Shown here: positions 44,101 to 55,645 of the stretch, piece after piece | Layout: each line of letters begins with the position of its first letter | How positions within the stretch are numbered: the first letter of the stretch is position 1 | NCBI GenBank assembly: GCA_038503075.1 | Contig: JBCAML010000013.1 | Coordinates: 1,426,001 to 1,490,000 of the forward strand | DNA from: Gyromitra esculenta | Taxonomy: Eukaryota; Ascomycota; Pezizomycetes; Pezizales; Discinaceae | Direction of reading: 5' to 3' | DNA: 64,000 bases | Program-made: the position numbers and the translations under genes | Notes under the pieces: generated by a model | The model's input: the letters and a program-made list of their open reading frames with translations, nothing else | The model's database searches: none | Told to the model about the DNA's origin: nothing

Positions 44101-46229
44101 TCGGACTTCTCGAGGACCTACAGGACGGGATTGAGCAGGCTAAAGAAGCCTTGGCTGCGACCCCAGACGGTCACCCAGGCCGTGGAGCCATATCGAATAA
44201 CTTGAGTATTGGCTTCCATATACGCTACCAAAAGCTGAAGTCCTTGGATGATCTGAAAGCAGCCATTAAACATGCGGAAGCGAGTGTTATGGCAACCCCA
44301 GAAGACCATGGTGATCGTCCGAACCGGCTGAAGAACCTCAGCCACTGCCTCCACAGCCGATATAAGGAACTCAAAGCCCAAAACGATCTGGACGCAGCCA
44401 TTGCAAATATAAAAGCAGCCATAAAAAGAACTCCTGAAGAGCACGCTAGTCGTGCGAGCAGATTATCTGCTTTAGGGGAATTTCTTGAGTCGAAGTTCGA
44501 AAATACGCGTTCTAGCGAGGATCTCAAAAGCTGCTTCCTTAGTTTCTCTGAAGCCTGGCTTTGTCGAAAGTCGCCACCGCTCACGCGAGTTCTAGCCGCT
44601 TGGAATGCAGCCAATACGCTTGTGCTCATCGAGCGCTGGGAGGAAGCTAGTATCCTGCTTGAAGCTGCTGTTAGAATTATGCCGAACATAAGCCCCCGAT
44701 TTCTTGAGCGTGATGACCAGCAACATGTTCTGTCCAAGCTATCCGGTATTACTTCATATGCAGCGTCTTTAGCACTCCAGTCAGGCAGAGGAGCAAGTTG
44801 TGCAATTCAGTTGTTAGAACTTGGTCGAGGCATCATTGCTGGATTCATTATCGATCATAGAAGCGAGCTGGTAGAGCTCGAAGAAACCCATAACAGTCTT
44901 TTTGAGAAATTCACCAGTCTCCGACATCAAATGAACCCCATATTTGATGAACCCAGCGGCGAGGACGAAATGCTCGATCTATCCAGACGCAAGCAGGTGG
45001 CCGAAGAAATAGACCAAGTCCTCTCAGATATTAGGCGGATACCTAGGTATCGGGATTTCTTGCTTCCACCCGATCCAAAAGATCTCATGAAAATGGCTAT
45101 TGATGGCCCGATTGTTATTTTCAATTCCACACCACTGCGAAGCGACGCTATAATCGTGACAGCATCCGATATAAAATCGCTCGAGCTGTCAAATTTACTT
45201 TACACAGAGGCCAAAGACCACATGACTCGGATGACTGGGGAACTAGTGAAAAGAACGTCGCGCCTACGAATATCGATCGCGAGAAATAATGAAATGAAGA
45301 AAATTCTCCTCTGGCTATGGGAGGTGGCTGTAGGGCCCGTGCTAGAGGAACTAAAGCGCGATAGGACGATTAACGAGGTAATAGACGATGCCGACCTACC
45401 TCAGATTTGGTGGATTGGCGTAGGGGTACTCAGTATGGCACCTTTCCATGCGGCTGGCGACCACAGCCCAGACTCGAACTGCAGTACTATGAGCCAAGTT
45501 ATCTCATCATACATTCCGACCATTAAGTCGCTCTCGTATGCGCGCCGAAAGGAGTTAGACCTTGTTGGTAAATCAGAGACTCGCGTTCTCATAATTACTA
45601 TGCCCACGACGCCTGGTGCATCTGCTCTTGCGAAAGTCGAGGAAGAGGCGAAAGCTATTATTAATATCATCGGGAAAGGCACTGTCCAAGCAACATCCTT
45701 GAAGCAGCCCAATGCCACCGACGTTCTTGAACTGCTTCACCAATATGACGCCATACACTTTGCCTGCCACGGGGTGTCTGACAGCAACAACCCGTCAAAG
45801 AGCAGCTTACTCCTACTCAATAAAGGCTCCGAAACTCCCGGTGATCCTCAGCCAAGCGTCGCGACTATAAGTAGACTGACTGTTCAGGACATCGCGAGAA
45901 AAAAGGCACAAATCGCACAGCTAGCGTATCTATCGGCTTGCTCTACCGCAGAGAACTCTGCTGCGACTTTGGCTGACGAAACAATCCATCTTGCTAGCGG
46001 ATTTCAACTTGCCGGTTTCAATCACGTTCTGGCAACTCTATGGTCATCAGATGACACTGCCTGTATGGAAGTCTCTACTAGCTTTTACCGTATGCTATTC
46101 AATGGCAAAGCAAAAGAAGAGGGGCATCGAATGGTTGGTAGAGCTCTGCATAAGGCCGTTAAGGAGCAACGGGACAAAAGGCCTGGAAACCCGCTGATTT
46201 GGGCACCATTCATCCATACGGGGCCTTAG
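41139..46229 (+). CDS. TPR-CHAT protein (caspase-like protease)
   Basis: One uninterrupted exon of 1696 residues. Residues 1 to about 1165 are some 22-24 TPR-like units with a period near 50 and the pattern L-S..RYERLG...DLe-AIe.ak.AL..P..HPdRa. A linker with the L-E-L-G-R-G motif usual before CHAT domains follows. The C-terminal 330 or so residues are a CHAT domain: catalytic His in H-F-A-C-H-G (His about 1544), catalytic Cys in Y-L-S-A-C-S-T-A (Cys about 1601), and the G-F-N-H-V-L-A-T-L-W strand after it. CHAT domains are clan CD peptidases related to caspases and separase; TPR-CHAT proteins occur widely in fungi and bacteria, some in regulated cell death. The start is the first ATG, followed at once by a TPR unit. 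No membrane segment is seen. Confidence 0.9.
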   Translation: MDSISQLSKAMQQGEATLARIPKDHPERAQILSNLGVYSNARYNLQGDPKDLAASIKWSEQAAEVAPEGHPHRSMILYALATHLQGRYERLTALGDLEAAIAWAKEAVKAAPKGHPYLPITLDLLANLRHNRYMHPEVGVKGDIDEAIEAIKAALAATPPDDPYFGIRLNNLSNYIHARYERLGALNDLEASISRAQDAVKATPKDHAGRAGVLYTLSAHLQSRYERLGGPADLNAAILQAEKSVNAAPVGSPISLTALDGLANLYERRHDQGGALADLESAIEKVKVTLTTAPRDDQDNAERLNNLRNYLSKRSQRQGATNNPDSSTTKREATTTVTAASYPDDAVLLCLENRYDHLGSLEDLENAIKNLKIALTGSPNDNEHHTAALNYLVDCLMHRYERLGELSDLNEAIEQSQAVVEAMPNDCPDSADRLCSLSDLFSKRYEKLGAPADLDSAIEQTRAALEATLNSHPDRIAILICLSTQLHSRYKLERSDGYLEDAIMNLEVALQLSTEDGHHRALICSYLSDYLTVRYERLGSRSDLDCAIDRAKASVAVTHPGDPHYAERLGYLSARFYSRYQLLGIFSDLETAHEYSTAALVATPEGHPDWPIRLHNLSNCFSNRYDHRGEPKDLDSAIELSKIALSKVLESNPDRAAILEGLSNCLGRRYDRLGNLSDLEVAIEHATISVETAPSNDLDHVGRLNNLSILYYHRYLLVGDLTDLECAIERVNTVLATALENSSARVEGLSHLSNCLFSRYKRLGNLEDMNSAMEQTKAALEIVPEGHPGRPSILHNLSIRFKTRYEQLGEATDLESAIEKAKESVANTPDGHPKRALRLTNLGNVLYARHERLGALTDLEKAIEHSKEALAATFRDHMDYADISTSLSLQLSSRYRRLGDLNDLESAIEHGKTALRSIPPRHPTRPDRLSDMSDRYSSRYERLNALSDIEAAMENIKEALAIMPSDHPTRASKLSNLSIQFIRRYKRLGLLEDLQDGIEQAKEALAATPDGHPGRGAISNNLSIGFHIRYQKLKSLDDLKAAIKHAEASVMATPEDHGDRPNRLKNLSHCLHSRYKELKAQNDLDAAIANIKAAIKRTPEEHASRASRLSALGEFLESKFENTRSSEDLKSCFLSFSEAWLCRKSPPLTRVLAAWNAANTLVLIERWEEASILLEAAVRIMPNISPRFLERDDQQHVLSKLSGITSYAASLALQSGRGASCAIQLLELGRGIIAGFIIDHRSELVELEETHNSLFEKFTSLRHQMNPIFDEPSGEDEMLDLSRRKQVAEEIDQVLSDIRRIPRYRDFLLPPDPKDLMKMAIDGPIVIFNSTPLRSDAIIVTASDIKSLELSNLLYTEAKDHMTRMTGELVKRTSRLRISIARNNEMKKILLWLWEVAVGPVLEELKRDRTINEVIDDADLPQIWWIGVGVLSMAPFHAAGDHSPDSNCSTMSQVISSYIPTIKSLSYARRKELDLVGKSETRVLIITMPTTPGASALAKVEEEAKAIINIIGKGTVQATSLKQPNATDVLELLHQYDAIHFACHGVSDSNNPSKSSLLLLNKGSETPGDPQPSVATISRLTVQDIARKKAQIAQLAYLSACSTAENSAATLADETIHLASGFQLAGFNHVLATLWSSDDTACMEVSTSFYRMLFNGKAKEEGHRMVGRALHKAVKEQRDKRPGNPLIWAPFIHTGP

Positions 46230-47692
46230 AACTTAGGGCTTAGCAGTGGATAAGAGGTATAGGCATGCATGTTTTCTTCCTCCTCCTCTACTTGCTAACC
46301 TTTTTAGTGCGTAGGGACTACGGGTAGCATATTTCACCTTTTCCGTTCCGGTTTTCTTTTCCTACCTCCGCATTCATCGCCATGGGAAATTGTGCTATAA
46401 TTTTCAAACAGGTATTCAGATCACTATTTTCGTTCTTTTAAAGTTTCTATATCAGCAGTTTCAATTTTGAGCGATATCTGGCCTTTAGTCATGCAATTTT
46501 TTGGGTAGCAATCCTGTAAAGACACTGGAGGTATACGTATCTGTGATCCAGCCACGCTTGATGTTAGGTTTCTTATGTTCTTATGTCGGGAGAGGAACGT
46601 TTTACCATTTACTCATTTATTTATTATTTCATTCAGCACATGCAACCCTTCGTTTATGGTGCTCTTTAACACTATATCGCGAAAGAAACAAAACAAAGCA
46701 AAACCTCATGCTGCAATCTAAACTGAACTAGACAAATTTAATCAAAAAGCCCCAAAATACGCCTGCATATTTCAGCTGCCTCCTTTCCTTCTTATTCTAC
46801 AATTTTCTGCTTCACCGCCTACTATCCCACTGACGAGGCACGTTTTATAGCGCGCAGCTATGAATTCAGCCAGGAGAATTAGTTGATATCAATAGCCCCG
46901 GCCCAAGGATGGCATTAAACACGCCATATGACGTTTAGTAAGCCACATCACATCCTAATATAGCGAGAGAGTAATATATCGAATTCCAGCCAGTCTCAGA
47001 AGAAATCAGGGTTAGGGCTTAATTCACGCTTAACATCGAGCATCGTTTTTACCATAGGTTATGTGCGCAGGTAATGTACCATCACCCATAATCTTCATAT
47101 CACGAATTTTTTCTCTCAATCCGTAGCACGATAAAATAGTATGAGGATTTAAGATCAGGAACCAGATGCGCATAAACATTTAAATGGGGACTAAAATCAT
47201 GAATCATCACTCGCGTGTTTCAGAAAATTTCCTGACGGAGCGCTCCCTACCACTCCATATGAACAGCTTTTAATAGCAGAATGTTGTTTATACATATTTA
47301 AAACTCGCAAGATAAAGTAGCTCGAACCTAAGGGCCTTTGAGCTGCCGATCCACTAAATTGTTTGGGCGCTTGACAAGTGTTTACCAGATGTCTACCAAA
47401 TGTTTATATCTTCTGCACCACAAACGGTAACTCCAGCTTATTGACATGCCAACTTGAAACCAACACAAGCCTCTGGCTATCAACAGCGATCTTTTTTTTC
47501 CCAGCATCGCAAAAATACCATGGCCCTAGTAAAATATCATATTGAAAGCCTCCTCCACCGACACGCTCCCGCAGGACGAGCCAGCCAATCACCGGTCGCC
47601 ACGGTTTTTCCTCAACACCCGACAGCTTCGCACAGAACGGCGTATCCCCCAATCACGACACCCCACGCTGTGCACATTCCGGCTTCATCGCC
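46230..47692. other. Intergenic region
   Basis: No gene is supported. It contains the 3' flank of the TPR-CHAT gene and, from about 47.4 kb, the probable leader of the next gene. Confidence 0.5.
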
Positions 47693-48562
47693 ATGAGCTC
47701 TAGTCAAACATCATCGCGCTGGTCGCATAGCAAAAGATCGCAACGCCTGTCGATAGTGGCCCACAAGCTCCTCTGCGCTGAGGGGGACTGGCATAAAGAA
47801 AAAGTCAAGCTCCTGCGGGAAATCAAGCGATTGCGCTCGGAGGTCGATCTGATGGTGGAGATGTACAATAATTCGCAGCTAGAGGTGCAGGGGATAGTTT
47901 CGAGGCTAAAGGCTCAGCCGCCGCCGCCGGTACCAAAGCGGTCAACCGGTCATCACGTGCACCATAACGACAATCACGAACAGACTGGAACAGAACAAAC
48001 CAATTCGGTATCGCCCGAAGACGAAGAGATGAGGCGGATAAGGAAGCATAAGAAAGGGAAGGAAAAGGAAGGCCATAGGGCCACAAACGACGATTTAGGA
48101 CGGTGGAGGAGCAGAAATCGGTCATCCCATAAAGCGAATCCAAATCTAACAATATCCGTACCGGCGGTAACACCAATATCTCCAACAACCCCGTCAGCCC
48201 GATATGCCCGAGGAAACAGGATGAGACCGAAAGTGGATGCACAGATTCGGGACGATAGACACGGAAACGAAAAAGACAGGAAGTTTGCTGAGGGTATTGA
48301 TAAGTGCGCGGATAAGTGGGATAGTATGGTGAGAAGTTTCTTCAAGAGGCTAGAAGAAATAGAGGCCGGCAATGAGGGAGAAATGTATGAGCGGTATGTC
48401 GGTGATGAAGGGTGGGATTTTGGCGTAATCGAATGGGCAAAAACGGAGAACGTCGAGTTAACCGATGTGGACAAGATGTGCTGGAGGGTGCGATATCTGG
48501 AGGGTTACAAACTGATTAGGGAGGGTAGAAGGGTGGTTTTGATTGAGACTGGCGTTTTCTGA
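47693..48562 (+). CDS. Hypothetical coiled-coil protein
   Basis: A single exon of 289 residues. Residues 20-75 form a predicted coiled coil (KEKVKLLREIKRLRSEVDLM, heptad-like Leu/Val). A low-complexity, highly charged linker with PPPP, His-rich and Lys/Glu-rich stretches follows. The C-terminal 90 residues are acidic and aromatic (KCADKWDSMVRSFFKRL, then YVGDEGWDFGVIEW, then CWRVRYLEGY) and look folded. I recognise no family. There is no signal peptide or membrane segment. The start at 47693 has another ATG-free leader upstream. The even codon use and intact frame suggest a real gene. Confidence 0.65.
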   Translation: MSSSQTSSRWSHSKRSQRLSIVAHKLLCAEGDWHKEKVKLLREIKRLRSEVDLMVEMYNNSQLEVQGIVSRLKAQPPPPVPKRSTGHHVHHNDNHEQTGTEQTNSVSPEDEEMRRIRKHKKGKEKEGHRATNDDLGRWRSRNRSSHKANPNLTISVPAVTPISPTTPSARYARGNRMRPKVDAQIRDDRHGNEKDRKFAEGIDKCADKWDSMVRSFFKRLEEIEAGNEGEMYERYVGDEGWDFGVIEWAKTENVELTDVDKMCWRVRYLEGYKLIREGRRVVLIETGVF

Positions 48563-50118
48563 ATTTCTACATTTTCACTTCCATTTGTTTACCAATGGCT
48601 TGGTGAAACAAACGAGGGGGGCAGACTAATCCTAATTTGGACTAGCCCGAACTAAGTTTGTCCGTACGTTCATTATATAGTTTTCTTTTGTCAAAGGATA
48701 ATCTTGTTATTGGGGCTGGCTAATTGTAAAGGTTTGATAATATGTACATATCTACTAGCTAAAAGCGATAGAGGGAGGTACAGCAGAGATAGTTCTCCTC
48801 CTCCACCCTTCGGGTATTTGTGCGCTATGCCTAGAAATAAAAGAAAAGACATACTAGAAAGCACATTTAGAATCATGCTCCAGAATACGTAGTTCAAATA
48901 ACCACAGAGAGCAAACACAAGTTCATGGGTTTGTTGGTCATTTCTGGTTTGCTGACTGGTGATAGCATGACGAATCAACTGTCGGGGGACTCGATCATCT
49001 GGCTTAGAGGTGAGAATATTAGTTTATTAATCAACATATCGGCCTCAGCCAACTCCTATGTACCGCCTGCACTTTCTGAAGCTCTCTACTATATCTATTT
49101 GCTACCTGATGACGAGACAGTACGACGCGTGACTCAGAAGCATATCCCCATATCAGCCGACTACAATAATCGAGTGATATTTCATGATTATAATCTACCA
49201 CACGGAAATCCAAACCTTCCACCACATCTCCCCACCAGCATAACCATCTTCTACCACTAATAAACATTGATTTATATAACTAATCACCTATTCTCACCAC
49301 AACAACACAGAGTAACTCCCTAGCTTCCAGCATGCAGCAACTTGCTATCCACCAGCCCCAAACCATCCCACCCAGCGCTTCCCCCCCAAACACAGAGACA
49401 AAAAATAAATAATAATATTTATGGACGGACCGGGGTTTGAACCCGGGACCCCCTCAAATCAAGTACATATCAAACAACGACCTTGCAAATGAGGTGTCAT
49501 ACCACTAGACCATACGCCCTGGACATATATACCCACGGGACCCATTTTTCAATCGGTCAGCGGATAATAGGGAATAAAGTCTCGAACAACTGGAATTAGT
49601 GGCTATTTTTCTTAGGGATGTTGAAGCTGCTCCGTGTGCTTCCGTGGGATGGCAGGCATACGCTTCAAATTCCGATTTTTGGGGTTTAGAGGCTTCCATG
49701 TATAACCCACGCATTTCAACAAGAATTCCCCTGGTTAAGCCTTACTCATGAACGAACGGACTAACGTGTGTGCGAGTAAAATGTACCCCGATTGACCAGA
49801 AGTTGTCGTGCAAGTGAGAGTTTATGATACTCAAATCGGCATAGGTTTCCTGAAGATTAAATTTAGCTTGCTATCTCAGCCCTTTGCTCAGACATGACTT
49901 AGTAAACCCTAAAAAGTTTCATCTCGGAAATGATGTCCAGTGATTTCGAGAGAAAAAATAAGTTTTTTCTATTTAATAAAGACTAATCAATAACTTTTTC
50001 TAAAATTCATCCTCCCTAAAGCAGCCTATGTATGATTTCATAAAAAAACAATCAACAATAGCAATAGGCACGATTGATTTATCACAGCAACAGCTTCCTC
50101 ATCCGCCGAAAAGTTATT
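48563..50118. other. Intergenic region containing a tRNA gene
   Basis: No protein gene is supported. The tRNA gene at 49422-49519 is the only feature seen; the 3' flank of the vWA gene is at the right end. Confidence 0.5.
49422..49519 (-). tRNA. tRNA-Ala (anticodon UGC), with an intron of about 26 nt
   Basis: On the minus strand the gene has an A box (TGGTCTAGTGGT), an anticodon stem CCTCA/TGAGG, the anticodon TGC, an intron starting one base 3' of the anticodon as in nuclear tRNAs, and a B box (GGTTCAAACC) in a T stem CCGGG/CCCGG. The acceptor stem has one T-C mismatch and a third pair that is G-U, the G3:U70 identity mark of alanine tRNAs; the discriminator is A. A GCA (Cys) reading is possible if the intron is placed otherwise but fits the stem less well. 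Confidence 0.75.
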
Positions 50119-53100
50119 TCAGAGTGCCCAAGGCCCGAAATCTGTCTCCCTTACGTCTCTCAGAGTCACCAAGCTATCAAGCGCTTCTTGTCCCGAATGA
50201 CATCTCATCTCCCTCTCTCCTCTTATCCCCCTATAATGTTCACCCTCCACTTCGCTTTCTTGTCCGAAAGTTGATGATGAGCTATATACAGTGCTTAGCG
50301 TATCGCCATTCTCCTGATCGCCGAACTTATCCTTTAGCTGTTCTAAACCGTAAAACGAAGCTACCTTCTTTGATCTTACAGATCGACGTTTAATACTTCC
50401 GCTGCTAACACCTCGCTGCCGTAGTTTGATTTCTTGCCAGATACGTTGCGCTTCGTCTTCTGGATCGATATTAGGACGCTCGGTGTCTGGCGATGAGTCC
50501 ATTGTTGCGATAAAAGGGGCTCGATCCTCATTATGCAATTCTCGACTTCCACGGTAACGGCAATCTCGATCGGTAGGAGTCATCTGTGCCGCTTCCAAGA
50601 CCAGTGTATGTATTGGTGGTGGTGTCGAGTTCATAATGATCCCTGCGTCCTCCAAACTGTTTCTGGGTGTTGGGGTGCGGTCGTTGCTGCGATCCATTAA
50701 GTCAATCAACAGCTCCTCGTCAGAGCTCTGGCTATATCGAGCTCTCGCGGCTCGAAATTTTTGCTCCACTTTATCTCGATAGACTAGCTCTCTAGATATT
50801 TCGTCGAAGCTAATAACTCTGCAGGCTGTGCCACTGGCGATCTCTTGTACAGCTCTCAAAGCCCGACTTGGTGAGCTATGCATACTAGCTACCCTTTGGA
50901 TCAAGACCCTTTTTACATAGTCTTCAGCTATGATAGGCGTCATTGGAGGTGACTTCTCCTTGTTGACAAGCTTATTCCCGGTCGGCGAGAATCTCCAAAG
51001 CGAATCTTCTGCGAATCTTGATATATCCAAATGCTTTTCTGTGGAAAATAATGTGTCTCCTGAGAAATTGGAGTGTCCGTATGTTGATTTCACAGAAAGA
51101 AGCCGACCCTTCAGTTCGCCGAGTGTCGCTTCGAGCTGTCGTTCCAGAATTACCCACCTAGGCATTACTTCATGATGCCCGTCAAGGTCATAGCCGTTGT
51201 TGTCAGGTGCTGGCATGTCCCCAACTTGTACCTGAATCAATATGCTCCTCTTCTCACCAGGAAGAATTTTGGCATATTTGAGATCGCCCATTACTGCTCG
51301 AATACTGCAATGTTCGCCAGCTCGAAGCTCGATATTCAGATCGTATAGAGCCCCGAGATCAACAGCCATCCTAAGCAACTGAATGACTTCTTCGATGTCT
51401 AATTCTTCCTTTTCCGGTTTAGCAACACTGCCATCGCGTTTATTGATAGTAGCTTTAGCTAGAGTGGGACGGGGTCCGAGTGTCCCTGTTGGCATACACC
51501 ATCCTGATGCCCCCATTTCATTCCTTGGCCAAAAAAGCGCTCCAATGCCAATTATATGAATCTGAATCTCTCCGAAGAAGACCTCAGGGAGTAATTCTAT
51601 TTCACCAGCATCCAGTTTTGTTGTCAGTAAAAATAGGTGCCCATGCCTATGAGTTCCATATCGCGCAGTATCGCGAGGCATCCCCTTCAACTTCCTGACC
51701 GATGCTAGTACAGCTTCCCGGACGTTCCTAGAAGCTGGATCCATGTCCCATTTGTTTTGGACTAGTGACGTTATATCATCCATCAACTGTTTTTTAGCAA
51801 CGCTTCCAGATGAATTTAGGACATGAACAGCGTCCCGTCTGACGGGAATTGATTCTGTGTTTGACGAAGCAACCGGGAACGTCATCACAGCCACACGATC
51901 ACGCGAAGTTTCCATGGCTTCGACAATCCGTTTTGCTTGCAGCTTCATATTGACGAAAGATGCACTCGATGTATACGCCCTAGATGAGTAAGATTTATCT
52001 CTCTACTTTCATTGGAGTTTGTATTCAGGGTTAGGGGAAATTCTCACGAGATATCCATCAATACCGCAACATCCAAGCCAACTTTACTTCCCTCGAAATA
52101 GTCTGTACCTTTGTCCACTGCCCCTTCCAGCTCAACGGATACCCACACCACCTTATCGTTTCCGTGTCCTCCATGGTACGTAACAGGAACCTTCTCTGTT
52201 TCTGCAACAACCGCCATCTCCAATCGTAAAGTTGGGGATTTCCATTGTCCTGCTTTTTTCAATCTCGTGCGTCCGATCCCACCAATACTTCCCTCAAATA
52301 TGCCGAGAACACTATCGTTAAAGTCAATTCTCGATCGGATCCCGGAACCCGCTAAGCTAGAAGCTGCAGCATGGCCATCAAGTTGCCATGCTTCTCTTCG
52401 ACTTTGCCGGTTGCTGTGCTCACACCAGCTGTGATTGCTTGGAATATCGACGCGCGGAGGAGTGGGATGTCCGATTGCAGTTAATGGTCTTGGGAGATGA
52501 ACCGTCTTTGCAATAGTCCCTGATGATGTGCTATTGGTTCTTTCTCTTCCTTTCACTTTTGGATCTTTCTTCGGACTAGTACCGCCACTGCCTCTAGTGA
52601 AAAAATCTCTTGAGAACATCTTTTCTTTCCAGCCTCGTGTAGGCATTTTATCGACAGAGTCCTTGGGGGTGTATTCTTTTGGAATTTTTGAGTCTTTAAA
52701 GTCCAGCCCATTTTTCTCTCCATCCCCGAGGGGCTCACTAGCGCTTACAACCCTACGTGTTTTAGAATTTCTTTCCTCGGCTCCCTTGGAGATATTCTTA
52801 TCCTGCGCTTTTGGGGTCCGTGGCTCATCGTCTAGCGACTGATAAGATGACGACCGGAATGACGAACCAGCTGTAGCATCTCCACTACTGTCCCTGCTTT
52901 TCGATACCTGATAGGAACTCTTTCGGTTGTCCCGTTGCCCTGATAAGGAAGAAAAGGAAGTACCATTTTGGATATCGCCCTGAGTCTTATTCGTATCTGG
53001 AGGAGATAGCGTGCTCATAGGCCGAACAGTCTTCGCTCGCTGTAACCAAGCCATACCCGCGCCGGGCAACTCTTTCCTTTCACTTTGCCGATGAGATGAC

Positions 53101-53582
53101 GCTCGTCTGATAGTATCAGCCTTGAAACCGTTTGTCACACTCGTTCCAGCACCACCCGTCTTGTCAATCGACAACACTCCAGCTGAGCTGCTCCGGGGTT
53201 TTGGTTGTGGTGGAAACGACAACCTAAGGAAATTCCTAGATGGGGGAGGACCATGACGAGCGAACTTTGATGGTGGTTTAGGATCCCGCATACCACCATA
53301 TGGCATGGAAGGTGACTTTCTTATCTTTTTGATTCTTAATGGGCGCGGTGTAGCATCAATATCTTCGATGATGGGCTCGGCCCCTGGACGGGAATGTAAT
53401 TTTGCTCGAAACGAATTGAGGGGTTGAAGGCCCAGAGGATGGAAATTGAGGGTTTGGACGCTTGGTGAATGACGCATAACCGGTAAAGAGGGCGTCTTGT
53501 GGCGAAGTGGTGAGATAGCCAATGGAGCACGCGAAGAACCAGTTGGTATAAAAGTATGACTGTCAGGGGAATATGAACCCAT
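50119..53582 (-). CDS. vWA-domain protein
   Basis: Two exons, 53582-52048 and 51979-50119, join in frame to 1131 residues (donor GTGAGA, acceptor CATCTAG). The first 420 residues are disordered, rich in S, P, R and K. From about residue 430 an ordered region begins, and a von Willebrand A fold follows: the first strand and MIDAS-like loop V-L-M-D-I-S-A-Y are created by the splice, then MKLQAKRIVEAM, R-V-A-V-M-T-F, R-H-G-H-L-F-L-L-T-T and I-Q-I-H-I-I-G-I-G-A. The MIDAS (usually D-x-S-x-S) lacks the last Ser, so metal binding may be altered. After it come a region of about 250 residues (GEKRSILIQVQVGD, then HHEVMPRWVILERQLE) and an acidic, disordered tail. It is probably an intracellular protein-interaction factor; no known pathway can be assigned. 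Confidence 0.75.
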
Positions 53583-55645
53583 CTTCAGAGTATCCTGTGT
53601 CGTCTGAGAAACAGTCGAGATTTGTATGCTAGTGTATCTCTCTAACTAGTAGTTAACTTGCAGATTTGAGTGTCCTTTCTAGCTATGTTAGATACTGTCC
53701 GTTGAAATATTCTAACTATTAGCTTGTGAAGCAATCCATTCTTACGTGCTAGAGAGTTGATGAAACACTGTCGTGGTGATGAGCTGAGATGATTAGATGG
53801 CGCGGGGTCTTGGCTTGCCGCACCCCAAGATCAGTATCACGTGTAGTTTCATAGCGCTGATATTCATATTAATTTGTGTCCTCCCAGCGTTCATTCTGGT
53901 CCCGCATCATTGCATCGAAAGCAACTTAGCATAATTCGCAATCAATGTAAACAAGATAAAAAGGAATCAAGTGAGTCAGTCACCATATCCTCTTTCTCGA
54001 AAATGTTGGTTTTATTTTTTACTTCATCCCCCTTCGCTCCTATAGCTACACAACCACTATCCTAACTTAGATAAGAAACCCTCTAATACCCATGCTACAT
54101 AACTTTTTGAAACCACCGTGGTACACAGGACGCAAGGTATCGTGCTTGCAGTATACTTGTGGACATATAGGCATATTGGCGTCCGAGTGATCAACGAGGG
54201 TGTCTTCAAGCGCGGTATCTATTCCTAGCTGCACTCCACGGCATAGCCTTTCGTAAATATTACAAGAACACAGAATCACCATCCGATAGTCTGACGCTCT
54301 CAAGACACCTCTCATCTCCCGTGTTTTCCGTATAAGCATCTATTTCAGCAAGAGAATACATGTACCGTAATGGGTGTCGTTAACATTAACACAGTCTCAT
54401 GTCGTGTTACCCGAGACCTCGATTCAATCGTTTGATGGCTTGGCGATGACAAGGATCTTGCATCTCATTATCGAATGCAGCTGCTGGTCCCGAAAAGGCT
54501 AGCTCAAAGGCTGATGACTCCCACCTGGAGAATAACGTATTGACGCAAGCTGTCAGTGGATTTTAACGATAACAACTTCTACACTTCTGTGGTGATCCAA
54601 TGGGAAATCCCGAGCGAGTACATATTTGATATCTGAGATCCACTAGCAGATACATATAGTTGACAGAAAACCAGCTCAAACTTCGTGGCAATCCTATGTA
54701 ATCAGTATAACTATCTACGTAAGCTACAGACCAATTTGACGCCCACCTAAATACACAGTGTACTCAGGGATTGGTGTTAAAAACTCCTAATGAGAAGTTC
54801 CGTCCTTTCCAATCCGTCCACTATCTGAACGGGTGGACACGTTGAACTATCTGCAGTCTCCCTAAGACTCACTCGAGGATTGGCAAAATGATACTCGAGC
54901 CCCCTAGAAATCATATCATGAGACTCAAGAGTGAGGAGAACACGGCTACACTTGCTGCTAGACGAGCATAGGAGAGAGGGCATCGAGTGCTATCTAATGA
55001 ATCTTCGCGTGAGCTCCAGAGTCTAAGCAGGTAGCTGAGGTATCGCCGTTCAGGGCTTAGTGTGCAGACTTGATCGGGTTCCAGAAAAATGGGGATGGTG
55101 TAGTGGTATATATTCACTTCGCACTCCAAGATTACCTTGAGGTAACAGCTACACCTCCCCCTTGTCCTTCCTTAGCCTCGGAGATGACGTGATCCTCTTA
55201 ACACCAGTAAATCATAGCGCAGGAATAGCAGTACTTGTGAATAATGGCCTTTCACAAGTGAAACTTCACGTGTCATATATTGGAGAAGCTTCTGCTAGAA
55301 GTATCTATTTACAGATTTGGACTCAAGAGACACGATGTTTGGCTGTATACATAAGGTGTGGTAATGCCTCCCCCAATCGAGACTAATTCACTCTATTCAC
55401 TGTATTCAATAGACAAAAGTTCGTCCGAAATATAAGAGCACGCTTTACCCGCCACACACACCAGATCCGCCACATGACCGGTTTCCGTTGTACGCAGCAA
55501 GCGGTACCGAGCACAAGACTAGGGTTAACTCCTAGACCTGACAATATATAGACATCTATCGGCACTTCTCTCCATCTTCCTTACAGCGTCAACCTACCAT
55601 ATCAAACCCCCGAGGGAGCGTACCACAGTAAAGTTATCTCACACC
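53583..55645. other. Intergenic region
   Basis: No gene is supported. Short open frames, for example 54067-54339 minus and 55162-55386 plus, have no domain or splice evidence. Confidence 0.5.
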
